Positions 1 to 5,522 of a stretch of 5,786 nt of DNA are shown here, one piece after another. Every line of letters begins with the position of its first letter. Positions within the stretch are counted from its first letter, which is position 1. A model generated the notes under the pieces. It worked only from the letters and a program-made list of their open reading frames with translations, was not told the DNA's origin and did not search any database. Source of the DNA: Deltaproteobacteria bacterium (lineage in GTDB: Bacteria > Desulfobacterota > Desulfobacteria > Desulfobacterales > Desulfatibacillaceae); contig JAKAGN010000202.1 of NCBI GenBank assembly GCA_021815525.1, positions 1-5,786 on the forward strand. The letters run 5' to 3'. The position numbers were made by a program, and so were the translations under genes.

Positions 1-364
1 ATCTGCGGCTTCCGATATCCATTATGGCGAAGGCGAAAAGCACCGCGCGCCCGAAGGCGATGTCGTGGCCTGCTCCCTTGCTGCCCGGGCCGTTCATGAC
101 AAGGCTTACGAGTATCGCGGCGTACCAGGAAAGCCAGGGGATGACCAGGGGGTGCGCCGCAAGCCCGGGCGCGGGGTTGCGGCGCCCGGTCATCAGCGAG
201 GCCAGCCAGAATATGACCGTAAGGGCCATGAGCCCCTCGAACACGGCGTTTCCGAGAACGAGCCCCACCGGGAAGAATCCAGCGGTCCACAGGGCGAGGT
301 TCTCCAGCCGTTCGGGCCGGGAGCGGGTGGAAACGGGAAGGCTTTCCGGTGCGTGCTCGCTCAT
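1..364 (-). CDS. O-antigen ligase/polymerase-like membrane protein, N-terminal part (partial)
   Basis: Open minus-strand frame from an ATG at 364-362, running off the window at base 1 after 121 codons with no stop. The visible protein has a short polar N-terminus (MSEHAPESLP, then an Arg-rich stretch to about residue 20) followed by hydrophobic segments at about 24-40, 42-58 and 73-90, and the start of a fourth from about 104. That layout, with an Arg-rich loop after the second helix, resembles the start of Wzy/WaaL-type O-antigen ligases or polymerases, inner-membrane proteins that join or polymerise undecaprenyl-linked glycan. The ligase signature loop lies outside the window, so the family is inferred from topology and from position after two glycosyltransferases. 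Its ATG overlaps the stop of the GT9 gene by one base (TAATG) and only a weak AAGAG precedes it, which suggests translational coupling. Another polytopic envelope protein, such as a flippase, cannot be excluded. Confidence 0.7.
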   Translation of the reverse strand, partial: MSEHAPESLPVSTRSRPERLENLALWTAGFFPVGLVLGNAVFEGLMALTVIFWLASLMTGRRNPAPGLAAHPLVIPWLSWYAAILVSLVMNGPGSKGAGHDIAFGRAVLFAFAIMDIGSRR

Positions 365-1386
365 TAAACGCTCTTGGCTTGAAGAAGTCCTTCGGACTTT
401 ATTTTGGCGAAAACGGCCTCGGGGGATATCCCGTCCAGGCAGGCGTGGCCGAACTTTTTCGGGCAGCGCTTCCGGAAGCAGGGGCCGCAGGGGACTGGGT
501 TCCCAAGGACGCGCCCGGCCTGGCCCTGGGCGTGCGCCCGGATTCCCGAGGTGGGCCCGAAAAAGGCGAAAACCGGGATGCCTGCGGCGGCCGAAAGGTA
601 CATGGGGCCGGAGTCCGCCGTGACGGCGAAGCGTGCGGTTTTCGCCAGCTCGTAGACCCCGATCGGCGGAAAGAGGGCCGTGGCGTCGATGCCCGCGCTT
701 TTCGCAAGCTCGGCTGAGATCTCCCGGTCGTCCGGGCCGCCCATGAAGACCGCCCTTAAGCCCGCGGCCTCTATTTTCCCGGAAAGCGCCCGGAAGCTTT
801 CGAGAGGCCAGCGCTTGGAGGGGAAGTCCGCCGCGCTTCCGGCGTGGATAAGGGCGTAGGAGCCCTCCGAAAGGCCCTTTTCCTTGCGGAATTCTTTAAC
901 GGCGCGGGCCTCGGCCTCCGAAACGTGGAAGAAGGTCAAAGGCTCGGCAGGTCCTATTCCGCCCGCCGCCAGGATATGGTCCATGAAGTCGATGAAGTTC
1001 ACCAGGAAATCATCGGTGTAGGAGTAGCCCCTCGGCGGATGCCGCATGTAGACCGAGCCCGGGTGCGGGCCCACGGTGAGGCGCGCGCCGCTTCTTTTCA
1101 CCAGGTCGCGGCTGGTGCGGTTGCCCTGGAAGTCGTAGATGGCGTCGAAGGACTCGGCCCCTATCCAGGCGCTTACGCCGCGCTTGCTTTCGGGGCCGAA
1201 AAGACGGCTGCGGTCTATGATCTTCGTGGAAATTTTCGGGTGCTGCGCGAAAAGCCCGGCGTGGAGGCGTTCTGTCAGGAGAAAGACGGAGTCGCCTTCG
1301 TGATGGCGCGCCACGGCCTCGATGTGGGGCGTGGTGCGGACCACGTCGCCTAAGGCGCTCATCTTTATGACAAGGACCTTTCCCAT
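364..1386 (-). CDS. Glycosyltransferase family 9 (ADP-heptose:LPS heptosyltransferase-like)
   Basis: 340 residues, the usual length for GT9 enzymes (WaaC/WaaF/WaaQ group), which transfer heptose from ADP-heptose to growing LPS core on the cytoplasmic face of the inner membrane. The sequence shows the GT-B N-terminal motif SALGDVVRTTP (10-20, acidic Asp14), the central HAGS...KRWP block (181-194) and the nucleotide-sugar-binding TADSGPMYLSAAAGIP block (256-271) followed by FFGPT (275-279). A Cys-rich tail (Cys300, 303, 308, 316) is also common in GT9 members. One oddity is Tyr263 in SGPMY, where most family members have His (SGPMH). ATG at 1386 is 3 bases after the stop of the upstream GT4 gene, with GAGAAGGGA as a plausible ribosome binding site inside the end of that gene. 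The exact acceptor, and whether the donor is heptose, cannot be told from sequence, so no waa symbol is given. Confidence 0.9.
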   Translation of the reverse strand: MGKVLVIKMSALGDVVRTTPHIEAVARHHEGDSVFLLTERLHAGLFAQHPKISTKIIDRSRLFGPESKRGVSAWIGAESFDAIYDFQGNRTSRDLVKRSGARLTVGPHPGSVYMRHPPRGYSYTDDFLVNFIDFMDHILAAGGIGPAEPLTFFHVSEAEARAVKEFRKEKGLSEGSYALIHAGSAADFPSKRWPLESFRALSGKIEAAGLRAVFMGGPDDREISAELAKSAGIDATALFPPIGVYELAKTARFAVTADSGPMYLSAAAGIPVFAFFGPTSGIRAHAQGQAGRVLGNPVPCGPCFRKRCPKKFGHACLDGISPEAVFAKIKSEGLLQAKSV

Positions 1387-1389
1387 GGC

Positions 1390-2535
1390 CTAAAGGCGTC
1401 CCTTCTCCGCGGTAATTTCGTAATAGAGGTCTTCCATCTTCTCGCACATGGCAACGGATGAAAAACGCAGGGCCGCGCGGCGGGCGGCGTTTTTGCCCAA
1501 AAGGTCCCGGAGATGCTTGTCGGAAAGTAGGCTTTCGAGCAAGCTGGCAAGCGCAGTCGCGTCGCCGGGAGGAGCCAGGAAGCCGGTGACTCCGTGGCTT
1601 ACGGTGTCGAGGCTTCCGCCGTGGGCCGTGGCCACGACGGGCCGGCCCATTGCCGCGGCCTCTATAGCCACCCTTCCGAAGGCCTCGGGCTCGAGGCTCG
1701 GTGAGACCACCACGCTGGAGATGGCATAAGCCGCGGGCATGTCGGATGCGCGGCCCGGGAAAATCACCCGGCCGTGGAGGCCCGAGGCCTTGACCATGTC
1801 GGCAAGCTCCGCCGCGTAAGCGGGCTTTTCGGCCGGGTCCCCAACGCAGGCGGCTATAAAGGGAATCTCCCGGATACGGGCCAGGGCCTCGATGAAAAAG
1901 CGGTGCCCCTTCCAGGGGGTTATGCGGGCGGGCATCAGGATCACTGGCGGCGGGTTTCCTGGAAGGCCCCAGGCCCTTGAAAGCGCCTCCGTGCGCGCCT
2001 TTCCCGCCGCGCCCGGGTGGAACCGGGCCGCGTCGTAACCCGCGGGAATGAGTCTGAGGCGCCCGGGCGGGATCCGGTAGTTCCTGCGGGCGTACCCGGC
2101 TATGAAGCGGGACTCCGAAGTGATCCTCTCGCCGCGGGCCATCACGCCCGAGAAGAAATGCACCGAATAGGTGCCGTGAAAGGTGGTAATGAGGGCCGGG
2201 CGCAAGCGGGCGGGAAGGCTTTTCACAACCGCCAGGCCTAGCCAGGCCGGCACTCGGCTTCGAAGGTGCAGTACGTCCGCCGCGTTTTCCATGATGAGCC
2301 TTCTAAGGGGCGCGAAGGCCGAAAGGAGCCGGGGGTTCTTCTCCCCCACCGGAAGGGTGGCGTGCAAAACTCCGGCGGCCGCGAGCCGGGGCGCAAGCCT
2401 CCCTCCGGCCGACACCACGATGGATCGATGCCCCCGCCCGGCGAGCCACGCTGAAAGCTCCAGGGTGGTCTCCTCCACGCCGCCGGTGTCCATTTCGGGC
2501 AGAAGCTGTACGATGGAAAGCCGCCGCCTCGTCAT
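1390..2535 (-). CDS. Glycosyltransferase family 4 (GT-B, retaining)
   Basis: 381 residues, normal length for a GT4 enzyme. The N-terminal acceptor domain begins with IVQLLPEMDTGGVEE (8-22; the GGVE loop is typical), then GHRSIVVSAGG (35-45), HLRSRVPAW (90-98) and TTFHGTYS (117-124). The C-terminal donor domain carries IPAGYD (163-168), ARITPWKGH (203-211, with Arg204 and Lys209 in the usual phosphate-contact positions) and the EX7E motif Glu284...Glu292 in EPEAFGRVAIEAAAMG. Family knowledge says such enzymes move a sugar from a nucleotide donor to a lipid-linked or core oligosaccharide in the cytoplasm; donor and acceptor are not visible here. The ATG overlaps the stop of the FkbM gene (ATGA), and no good Shine-Dalgarno precedes it, so it is probably translationally coupled. 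Its place between FkbM and GT9 genes supports a role in LPS core or O-antigen assembly. Confidence 0.9.
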   Translation of the reverse strand: MTRRRLSIVQLLPEMDTGGVEETTLELSAWLAGRGHRSIVVSAGGRLAPRLAAAGVLHATLPVGEKNPRLLSAFAPLRRLIMENAADVLHLRSRVPAWLGLAVVKSLPARLRPALITTFHGTYSVHFFSGVMARGERITSESRFIAGYARRNYRIPPGRLRLIPAGYDAARFHPGAAGKARTEALSRAWGLPGNPPPVILMPARITPWKGHRFFIEALARIREIPFIAACVGDPAEKPAYAAELADMVKASGLHGRVIFPGRASDMPAAYAISSVVVSPSLEPEAFGRVAIEAAAMGRPVVATAHGGSLDTVSHGVTGFLAPPGDATALASLLESLLSDKHLRDLLGKNAARRAALRFSSVAMCEKMEDLYYEITAEKGRL

Positions 2536-3320
2536 TGAAAAAGGTCCGGAGGAAGGGTGTCCCTGCGGTTCTGGTGGATAAAGAAATACTCGGTCTTTTC
2601 CCTGGGGATGTTTCCGGGATCCACGTAGAAGAGCTTCCGATTCTTGTCCGGCAGATAGGCCCTGTAGCCCAGGCTTTCCAGGAAATCAAACACGGCCCTC
2701 AGCGGCACGCCGTTGCGGTCGCAGCAGAGCTTGTCCACCTCGCAATAAATGGTCGGGTAGAAGCGGGTGAGGGTCCGGGTGCCGGAGCGGAAGACCTTAA
2801 GCTCCACGCCCTCCACGTCGCATTTTATGAAATACAGCCGCTCGATCCCGTTTTCCTCGCAGAAGGCGTCCATGGTGGTTATGACCACGGTTTCCTTCTT
2901 GTGGGGGCCCTCCGCGCCGCCGTCCAGGTGCCCGCAGGCCGACTTGGGCTTCCAGCCATCCTTCAACGGTATGATGATTTCGGCGCTGCCGGGCTGGTCG
3001 GAAAGCGCCCGGTCCACGATGGTCACCTGGGAAAGGCCCCTCACGGCCTTCATCTGGGAGAGGATTCCCCGTGGATACTCCTGGGGCTCGAAGCTAAAAA
3101 CCCGGCCCTTGGTGCCCACCAGGGCCGCGGCGTAGGAGGTGAAGCGGCCCACGTTGGCCCCTATGTCGAAGACCGTATCGCCCTTCTGGACGAAACGGGC
3201 CACCACGTCGGTCCCCTCCTCCCTTATGCGCAGGAAGACGCTCTGGTAGATGTCCGAAAGGTAGCCGAAGGTTTTGAGATAATTTTCGTCGCCGATCAGG
3301 CGGCGGACCAATTTTTTCAC
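2532..3320 (-). CDS. FkbM-family SAM-dependent methyltransferase
   Basis: 262 residues. A Rossmann SAM-binding motif VFDIGANVGRFT (50-61) is followed by RVFSFEPQ (73-80, Glu78 as the acidic residue that ends strand 2), DRALSD (103-108) and the family hallmark FIKCDVEGVELKVF (164-177), then PTIYCEVD (189-196). This order is that of FkbM methyltransferases, which usually O-methylate sugars or polyketides; in glycan clusters they methylate sugar residues. The start is GTG at 3320-3318: an in-frame TAA lies six codons upstream and GGGAGG (complement of 3326-3331) is 5 bases ahead of it, an excellent ribosome binding site. It is the first gene of the minus-strand operon and lies about 28 bases downstream of the expected start site of the promoter at 3356-3384. 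The substrate is unknown; LPS sugar methylation is inferred from neighbours. Confidence 0.9.
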   Translation of the reverse strand: MKKLVRRLIGDENYLKTFGYLSDIYQSVFLRIREEGTDVVARFVQKGDTVFDIGANVGRFTSYAAALVGTKGRVFSFEPQEYPRGILSQMKAVRGLSQVTIVDRALSDQPGSAEIIIPLKDGWKPKSACGHLDGGAEGPHKKETVVITTMDAFCEENGIERLYFIKCDVEGVELKVFRSGTRTLTRFYPTIYCEVDKLCCDRNGVPLRAVFDFLESLGYRAYLPDKNRKLFYVDPGNIPREKTEYFFIHQNRRDTLPPDLFQ

Positions 3321-3325
3321 GGGAG

Positions 3326-3331
3326 CCTCCC
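3326..3331 (-). promoter_or_regulatory. Ribosome binding site for the FkbM methyltransferase gene
   Basis: Minus-strand GGGAGG, 5 bases upstream of the GTG codon at 3320. It decides the start, since GTG is the only start codon between the in-frame upstream stop and the conserved domain. Confidence 0.75.
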
Positions 3332-3355
3332 GGTTTATGTTCGCCTCGATACCTT

Positions 3356-3384
3356 CTTCTAAAATCGGAGCGCTTGCTTGTCAA
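3356..3384 (-). promoter_or_regulatory. Sigma70-type promoter of the polysaccharide operon
   Basis: Read on the minus strand: a perfect TTGACA (3384-3379), a 17-base spacer and TAGAAG (3361-3356, 4 of 6 to TATAAT). Transcription would start near 3349 and leave a leader of about 28 bases before the GTG at 3320. It is correctly placed and oriented for the four-gene minus-strand operon. No other minus-strand promoter of similar quality was found in the intergenic region. Confidence 0.65.
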
Positions 3385-3401
3385 GGATAGGCCGCTTCCG
3401 C

Positions 3402-3418
3402 CCCGGCAAAGCGCCGGG
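3402..3418. repeat. Short GC-rich inverted repeat in the divergent region
   Basis: CCCGGC and GCCGGG separated by AAAGC. It lies just upstream of the minus-strand -35 element, so it could be an activator or repressor site or simply chance in GC-rich DNA. No T-tract follows on either strand, so it is not a terminator. Confidence 0.25.
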
Positions 3419-3497
3419 AACCGCCTCAACGGAAATAACAGCTTCTTGTTTACAATCATTTTTTAGATGGCTTCTTGCGGATAAAAACGGCGGCGAC

Positions 3498-3520
3498 ATT
3501 TTATTTGCCGGTTGTAAAAT
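3498..3520. promoter_or_regulatory. AT-rich dyad upstream of the plus-strand promoter (possible regulator site)
   Basis: ATTTTA (3498-3503) and TAAAAT (3515-3520) form a 6-base inverted repeat with 11 bases between them, ending 5 bases upstream of the -35 hexamer at 3526. The position fits a transcription factor site or an UP-like AT-rich element. No regulator gene lies in the window, so the assignment rests on symmetry and place alone. Confidence 0.3.
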
Positions 3521-3525
3521 TTTTC

Positions 3526-3555
3526 TTGACACGCTGCGTCATAAGGTAGTACAAA
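3526..3555 (+). promoter_or_regulatory. Sigma70-type promoter of the oleate hydratase-like gene
   Basis: Perfect TTGACA at 3526-3531, an 18-base spacer and TACAAA at 3550-3555 (4 of 6 to TATAAT). The start site would be near 3562, giving a leader of about 130 bases before the ATG at 3695. The leader contains two terminator-like hairpins. The -35 and spacer overlap a near-palindrome (3527-3541). Confidence 0.6.
3527..3541. promoter_or_regulatory. Near-palindrome overlapping the -35/spacer (possible operator)
   Basis: TGACACGCTGCGTCA pairs TGAC with GTCA, with only one mismatch and one G-T within the arms. A dyad lying over the -35 and spacer is where repressors of TetR or MarR type, or MerR-type activators, usually bind. 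No regulator is encoded in the window, so this is a candidate only. Confidence 0.35.
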
Positions 3556-3587
3556 AAATTTACCGATCGTAGAGCTATCGTCCTCTC

Positions 3588-3627
3588 CGGCCGGAACAAG
3601 GCCCTTCCGGGCTTTGGCCGATTTTTT
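3588..3627 (+). terminator. Leader hairpin 1 with T6 tract (terminator/attenuator candidate)
   Basis: Inner stem AAGGCCC (3598-3604) pairs with GGGCTTT (3609-3615) around a TTCC loop, with one G-U pair. An outer stem CGGCC (3588-3592) can pair with GGCCG (3616-3620), leaving a 5-base bulge. One A then separates the stem from six T (3622-3627). The shape is that of a plus-strand intrinsic terminator, yet it sits downstream of the promoter at 3526-3555 and upstream of the hydratase-like ATG. A perfect 10-base palindrome TCCGGCCGGA (3586-3595) overlaps the left outer arm and could fold as a competing structure. The stop of the minus-strand operon is not here, so no convergent gene needs this terminator. 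Confidence 0.6.
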
Positions 3628-3630
3628 CGA

Positions 3631-3662
3631 GCGCCGCCTCCGAAAGGAGCGGCGCGGTTTTT
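3631..3662 (+). terminator. Leader hairpin 2 with T5 tract (second terminator/attenuator candidate)
   Basis: GCGCCG-C-CTCC (3631-3641) pairs with GGAG-CGGCGC (3646-3655) across a GAAA tetraloop, giving 10 pairs with one bulged C, followed by GG and five T (3658-3662). On the minus strand the hairpin is not followed by T residues, so it acts on plus-strand transcription if at all. It ends 32 bases before the hydratase-like ATG. Confidence 0.65.
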
Positions 3663-3694
3663 ACCCGCAAGGAGACAAAGAAAGGCAGGTCGCC

Positions 3695-5311
3695 ATGAAG
3701 GAAGCATCCACGGAAACCAGGAAAGCCGCGGTCACCAACGACACGAATCTCTACATAATAGGGGGCGGAATGGCCGGGCTTTCGGCCGCGATCTTTGCGA
3801 TAAAGGACGCGGGCGTTTCCGGGCGCAACATCCACCTGTTCGAGGCGCTGGATCACCAGGGCGGCTCCCTGTACGGGGAGGGAAGCCCCGACCGGGTCTA
3901 CTTCACGCGCGGGGACTGGAAGTTCAACATCCCCACCTACAACTGCCTGTGGGACGCCCTGTCGGCGATTCCTTCGGAGGACGAGCCGGGCATGTCGGTA
4001 AAAGAAGAGATTTTCCAGTACAACAGGTTCCACAAGAAAAACGCCATGTCGCGGCTGATTCACGCGGGCGCGCGCCGGGACAACGCGGAGTCGCTGGGCC
4101 TTACGCCGAAGCACAGGCGGCGGCTGATAAGCCTCCTGTTCACGCCGGACATCCTCATACAGAACCGAAGGGTCGATTCATGGTTCGAGCCGTCATTCTT
4201 CGACACCAATTTCTGGAAGGTCTTTTTCTCCATGTTCGCCATCGAGTACTGGAACGACCTTGCCGAAACCAAGCGCTACATGCAAAGGTTCTTCCACGAT
4301 TTAAGCGACATGGTGAGCGGCAGGGCCGAGATCGTTACGCCCTACAACAACTTCGATTCCATGACCATGCCAATGGTGAAGTGGCTTAAGGGCCACGGCG
4401 TGAACTTCGAGATGGGGGTGAAGGTAACGGACTTCGATTTCAAATCCGGCGGCAAGGAACTGACCGTGGAACGGATACACTGCGTTTCGGACGGGCGGGA
4501 AAGGGCAGTGGAAGTCAGGGAAGGCGATTTCGTCTTCGCCACCATAGGCTCCATGATCGCGGATTCAAGGCGGGGCACCATGACCGAGGCTCCGGCGCTT
4601 GAAAGGGGAAAGACGGACGGGGCCTGGACCCTTTGGGAAAACATCGCCAAGAAGCGCCCCGGCCTGGGAAACCCCACGAACTTCTGCGACCGCATCGAGG
4701 AATCCGCGTGGATGATGATCTGCGTGAACGGCCACGACCCCGCTTTCTTCAAGGCCTACGAGAAGTTCACCGGCAACAAGCCCGGCCAGGCCAACATGGT
4801 GACCTTCCCGGACTCCAACTGGCATTCGTCCGTGCTGGTTCCCGATCACCCGCATTTCCGCAACCAGCCCGAAAACGTGTACATCTGGCTGGCCTGCGGC
4901 CTGAAGCCCTTCGAGAAGGGAAACTTCGTGAAAAAGCCCATGACGGAATGCAACGGGGTCGAAATAGCCACGGAACTTCTCCATCACTTCGGTTTCGAGA
5001 AGGAGCTTCCGAAAATCATCGAGACCTCCCACATCATTCCGCAGATGATGCCTTACGAGATGAGCCACTTCCTGACCCGGAAAATCAAGGACAGGCCCCC
5101 CGCCGTGCCCAAGGGCTCCACCAACCTTGGCCTCATGGGGCAGTTCGTGGAGTCCGGCGAGTGCGTGATGCTTGTGGAATCATCCGTCAGAAGCGCGATG
5201 ATAGGAGTGTACTCCCTCCTTGGCGTCGATAAAAAGGTTCCGCCGGTTTACTCCGCCATAACAAAAGACCCCCGGGTGTGGCTCAAAATCTGGCCCACCA
5301 TCGCAAGCTGA
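3695..5311 (+). CDS. Oleate hydratase/MCRA-family FAD flavoprotein with altered active-site motif
   Basis: 538 residues, homologous to oleate hydratases (EC 4.2.1.53, 'myosin-cross-reactive antigen' family), which add water to the cis-9 double bond of unsaturated fatty acids to give 10-hydroxy acids and need FAD structurally. Visible: FAD site YIIGGGMAGLSAAIFA (20-35), HLFEALDHQGGSLYGEG (47-63), CLWDALSAIPS (84-94), TLWENIA (312-318), TFPDSNWHSS (370-379), PHFRNQPENVYIW (386-398), KKPMTECNGVEI (413-424) and the C-terminal FAD block GQFVESGECVMLVESSVRSA (482-501). Characterised hydratases have RGGREM or RGNREM before CLWD, with a catalytic Glu; here it reads RGDWKFNIPTY (72-82), Lys76 lying at the Glu. 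The canonical FAFxxWHSA block reads FAIEYWNDL (181-189). The protein ends about 22 residues after VPPVY, shorter than the roughly 590-residue S. aureus enzyme. The start is ATG 3695 with AAAGG (3681-3685); an in-frame TTG at 3614 is rejected. Family is certain, hydratase activity is not. Confidence 0.9.
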   Translation: MKEASTETRKAAVTNDTNLYIIGGGMAGLSAAIFAIKDAGVSGRNIHLFEALDHQGGSLYGEGSPDRVYFTRGDWKFNIPTYNCLWDALSAIPSEDEPGMSVKEEIFQYNRFHKKNAMSRLIHAGARRDNAESLGLTPKHRRRLISLLFTPDILIQNRRVDSWFEPSFFDTNFWKVFFSMFAIEYWNDLAETKRYMQRFFHDLSDMVSGRAEIVTPYNNFDSMTMPMVKWLKGHGVNFEMGVKVTDFDFKSGGKELTVERIHCVSDGRERAVEVREGDFVFATIGSMIADSRRGTMTEAPALERGKTDGAWTLWENIAKKRPGLGNPTNFCDRIEESAWMMICVNGHDPAFFKAYEKFTGNKPGQANMVTFPDSNWHSSVLVPDHPHFRNQPENVYIWLACGLKPFEKGNFVKKPMTECNGVEIATELLHHFGFEKELPKIIETSHIIPQMMPYEMSHFLTRKIKDRPPAVPKGSTNLGLMGQFVESGECVMLVESSVRSAMIGVYSLLGVDKKVPPVYSAITKDPRVWLKIWPTIAS

Positions 5312-5356
5312 TGCTTACGCCGTTTTCGTGAGTCGGTGTCCATCGCTCTTCGTTTA

Positions 5357-5387
5357 CGCGGCCCCGGCGCGAGTTGCCGGGGCCGCG
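5357..5387 (+). terminator. 12-bp GC hairpin downstream of the hydratase-like gene
   Basis: Arms 5357-5368 and 5376-5387 are perfectly complementary over 12 bases around a GCGAGTT loop, 46 bases after the TGA/TGC stop region. Only TT follows within the next few bases, so it lacks a real T-tract. It may terminate inefficiently, protect the 3' end of the mRNA, or work with Rho. Placed between two plus-strand genes that each have their own promoter, an end-of-transcript role is the simplest reading. Confidence 0.5.
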
Positions 5388-5453
5388 GTTCGGCCCATTA
5401 CACGTCCTTTTCCTTCGCCGCGGAGCCTGCGCGGGTGTCCCCATCCGCGCCCC

Positions 5454-5482
5454 TTGCCTCTTTGCCCGCCTGCCGCTATAAT
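5454..5482 (+). promoter_or_regulatory. Sigma70-type promoter of the downstream unknown gene
   Basis: TTGCCT (5454-5459, 4 of 6 to TTGACA), an exact 17-base spacer and a perfect TATAAT (5477-5482). Transcription would begin near 5489, leaving about 33 bases before the ATG at 5523. The in-frame ATG at 5481 overlaps the -10 element and so cannot be transcribed from here, which supports 5523 as the start. Confidence 0.7.
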
Positions 5483-5513
5483 GCCCGCGAAATTTCGAGA
5501 ACCTCAAATCCGC

Positions 5514-5518
5514 GGGGA
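5514..5518 (+). promoter_or_regulatory. Ribosome binding site of the downstream unknown gene
   Basis: GGGGA, 4 bases before ATG 5523. Together with the promoter at 5454-5482 it favours this start over the in-frame ATG at 5481, which has no Shine-Dalgarno sequence. Confidence 0.5.
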
Positions 5519-5522
5519 TCAG

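Noticed and set aside
2535..3362. 275-codon plus-strand frame opposite the FkbM gene
   Set aside because: It mirrors the methyltransferase gene base for base; the minus frame has clear SAM and FkbM motifs, whereas this one shows none. Long antisense frames are common at this GC content.
3094..3459. 121-codon minus-strand frame overlapping the FkbM start and the operon promoter
   Set aside because: It begins upstream of the mapped promoter, overlaps the FkbM gene in another frame and yields an Arg/Gly/Pro-rich product typical of a GC-rich shadow frame.
3378..3572. 64-codon plus-strand frame across the divergent region
   Set aside because: It runs through both promoters and the AT-rich dyad, has no Shine-Dalgarno sequence and codes for nothing recognisable.
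3402..3662. CRISPR array, tRNA or mobile-element end in the intergenic region
   Set aside because: The inverted repeats are all different and unspaced, there is no cloverleaf, no transposase fragment and no direct repeats that would mark an insertion.
3614..3694. TTG-initiated 27-residue N-terminal extension of the hydratase-like protein
   Set aside because: The frame is open back to TTG 3614, but the extension encodes the terminator hairpins, has no ribosome binding site, is Arg/Lys-rich without resemblance to the family N-terminus, and ATG 3695 starts at the usual distance before the FAD motif.
5283..5507. 74-codon minus-strand frame between the last two genes
   Set aside because: It covers the hairpin and the plus-strand promoter, has low-complexity Arg-rich sequence and no ribosome binding site or family resemblance.
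5481..5522. Alternative ATG at 5481 for the acidic protein
   Set aside because: It overlaps the perfect TATAAT element, so a transcript from that promoter would start downstream of it, and no ribosome binding site precedes it.
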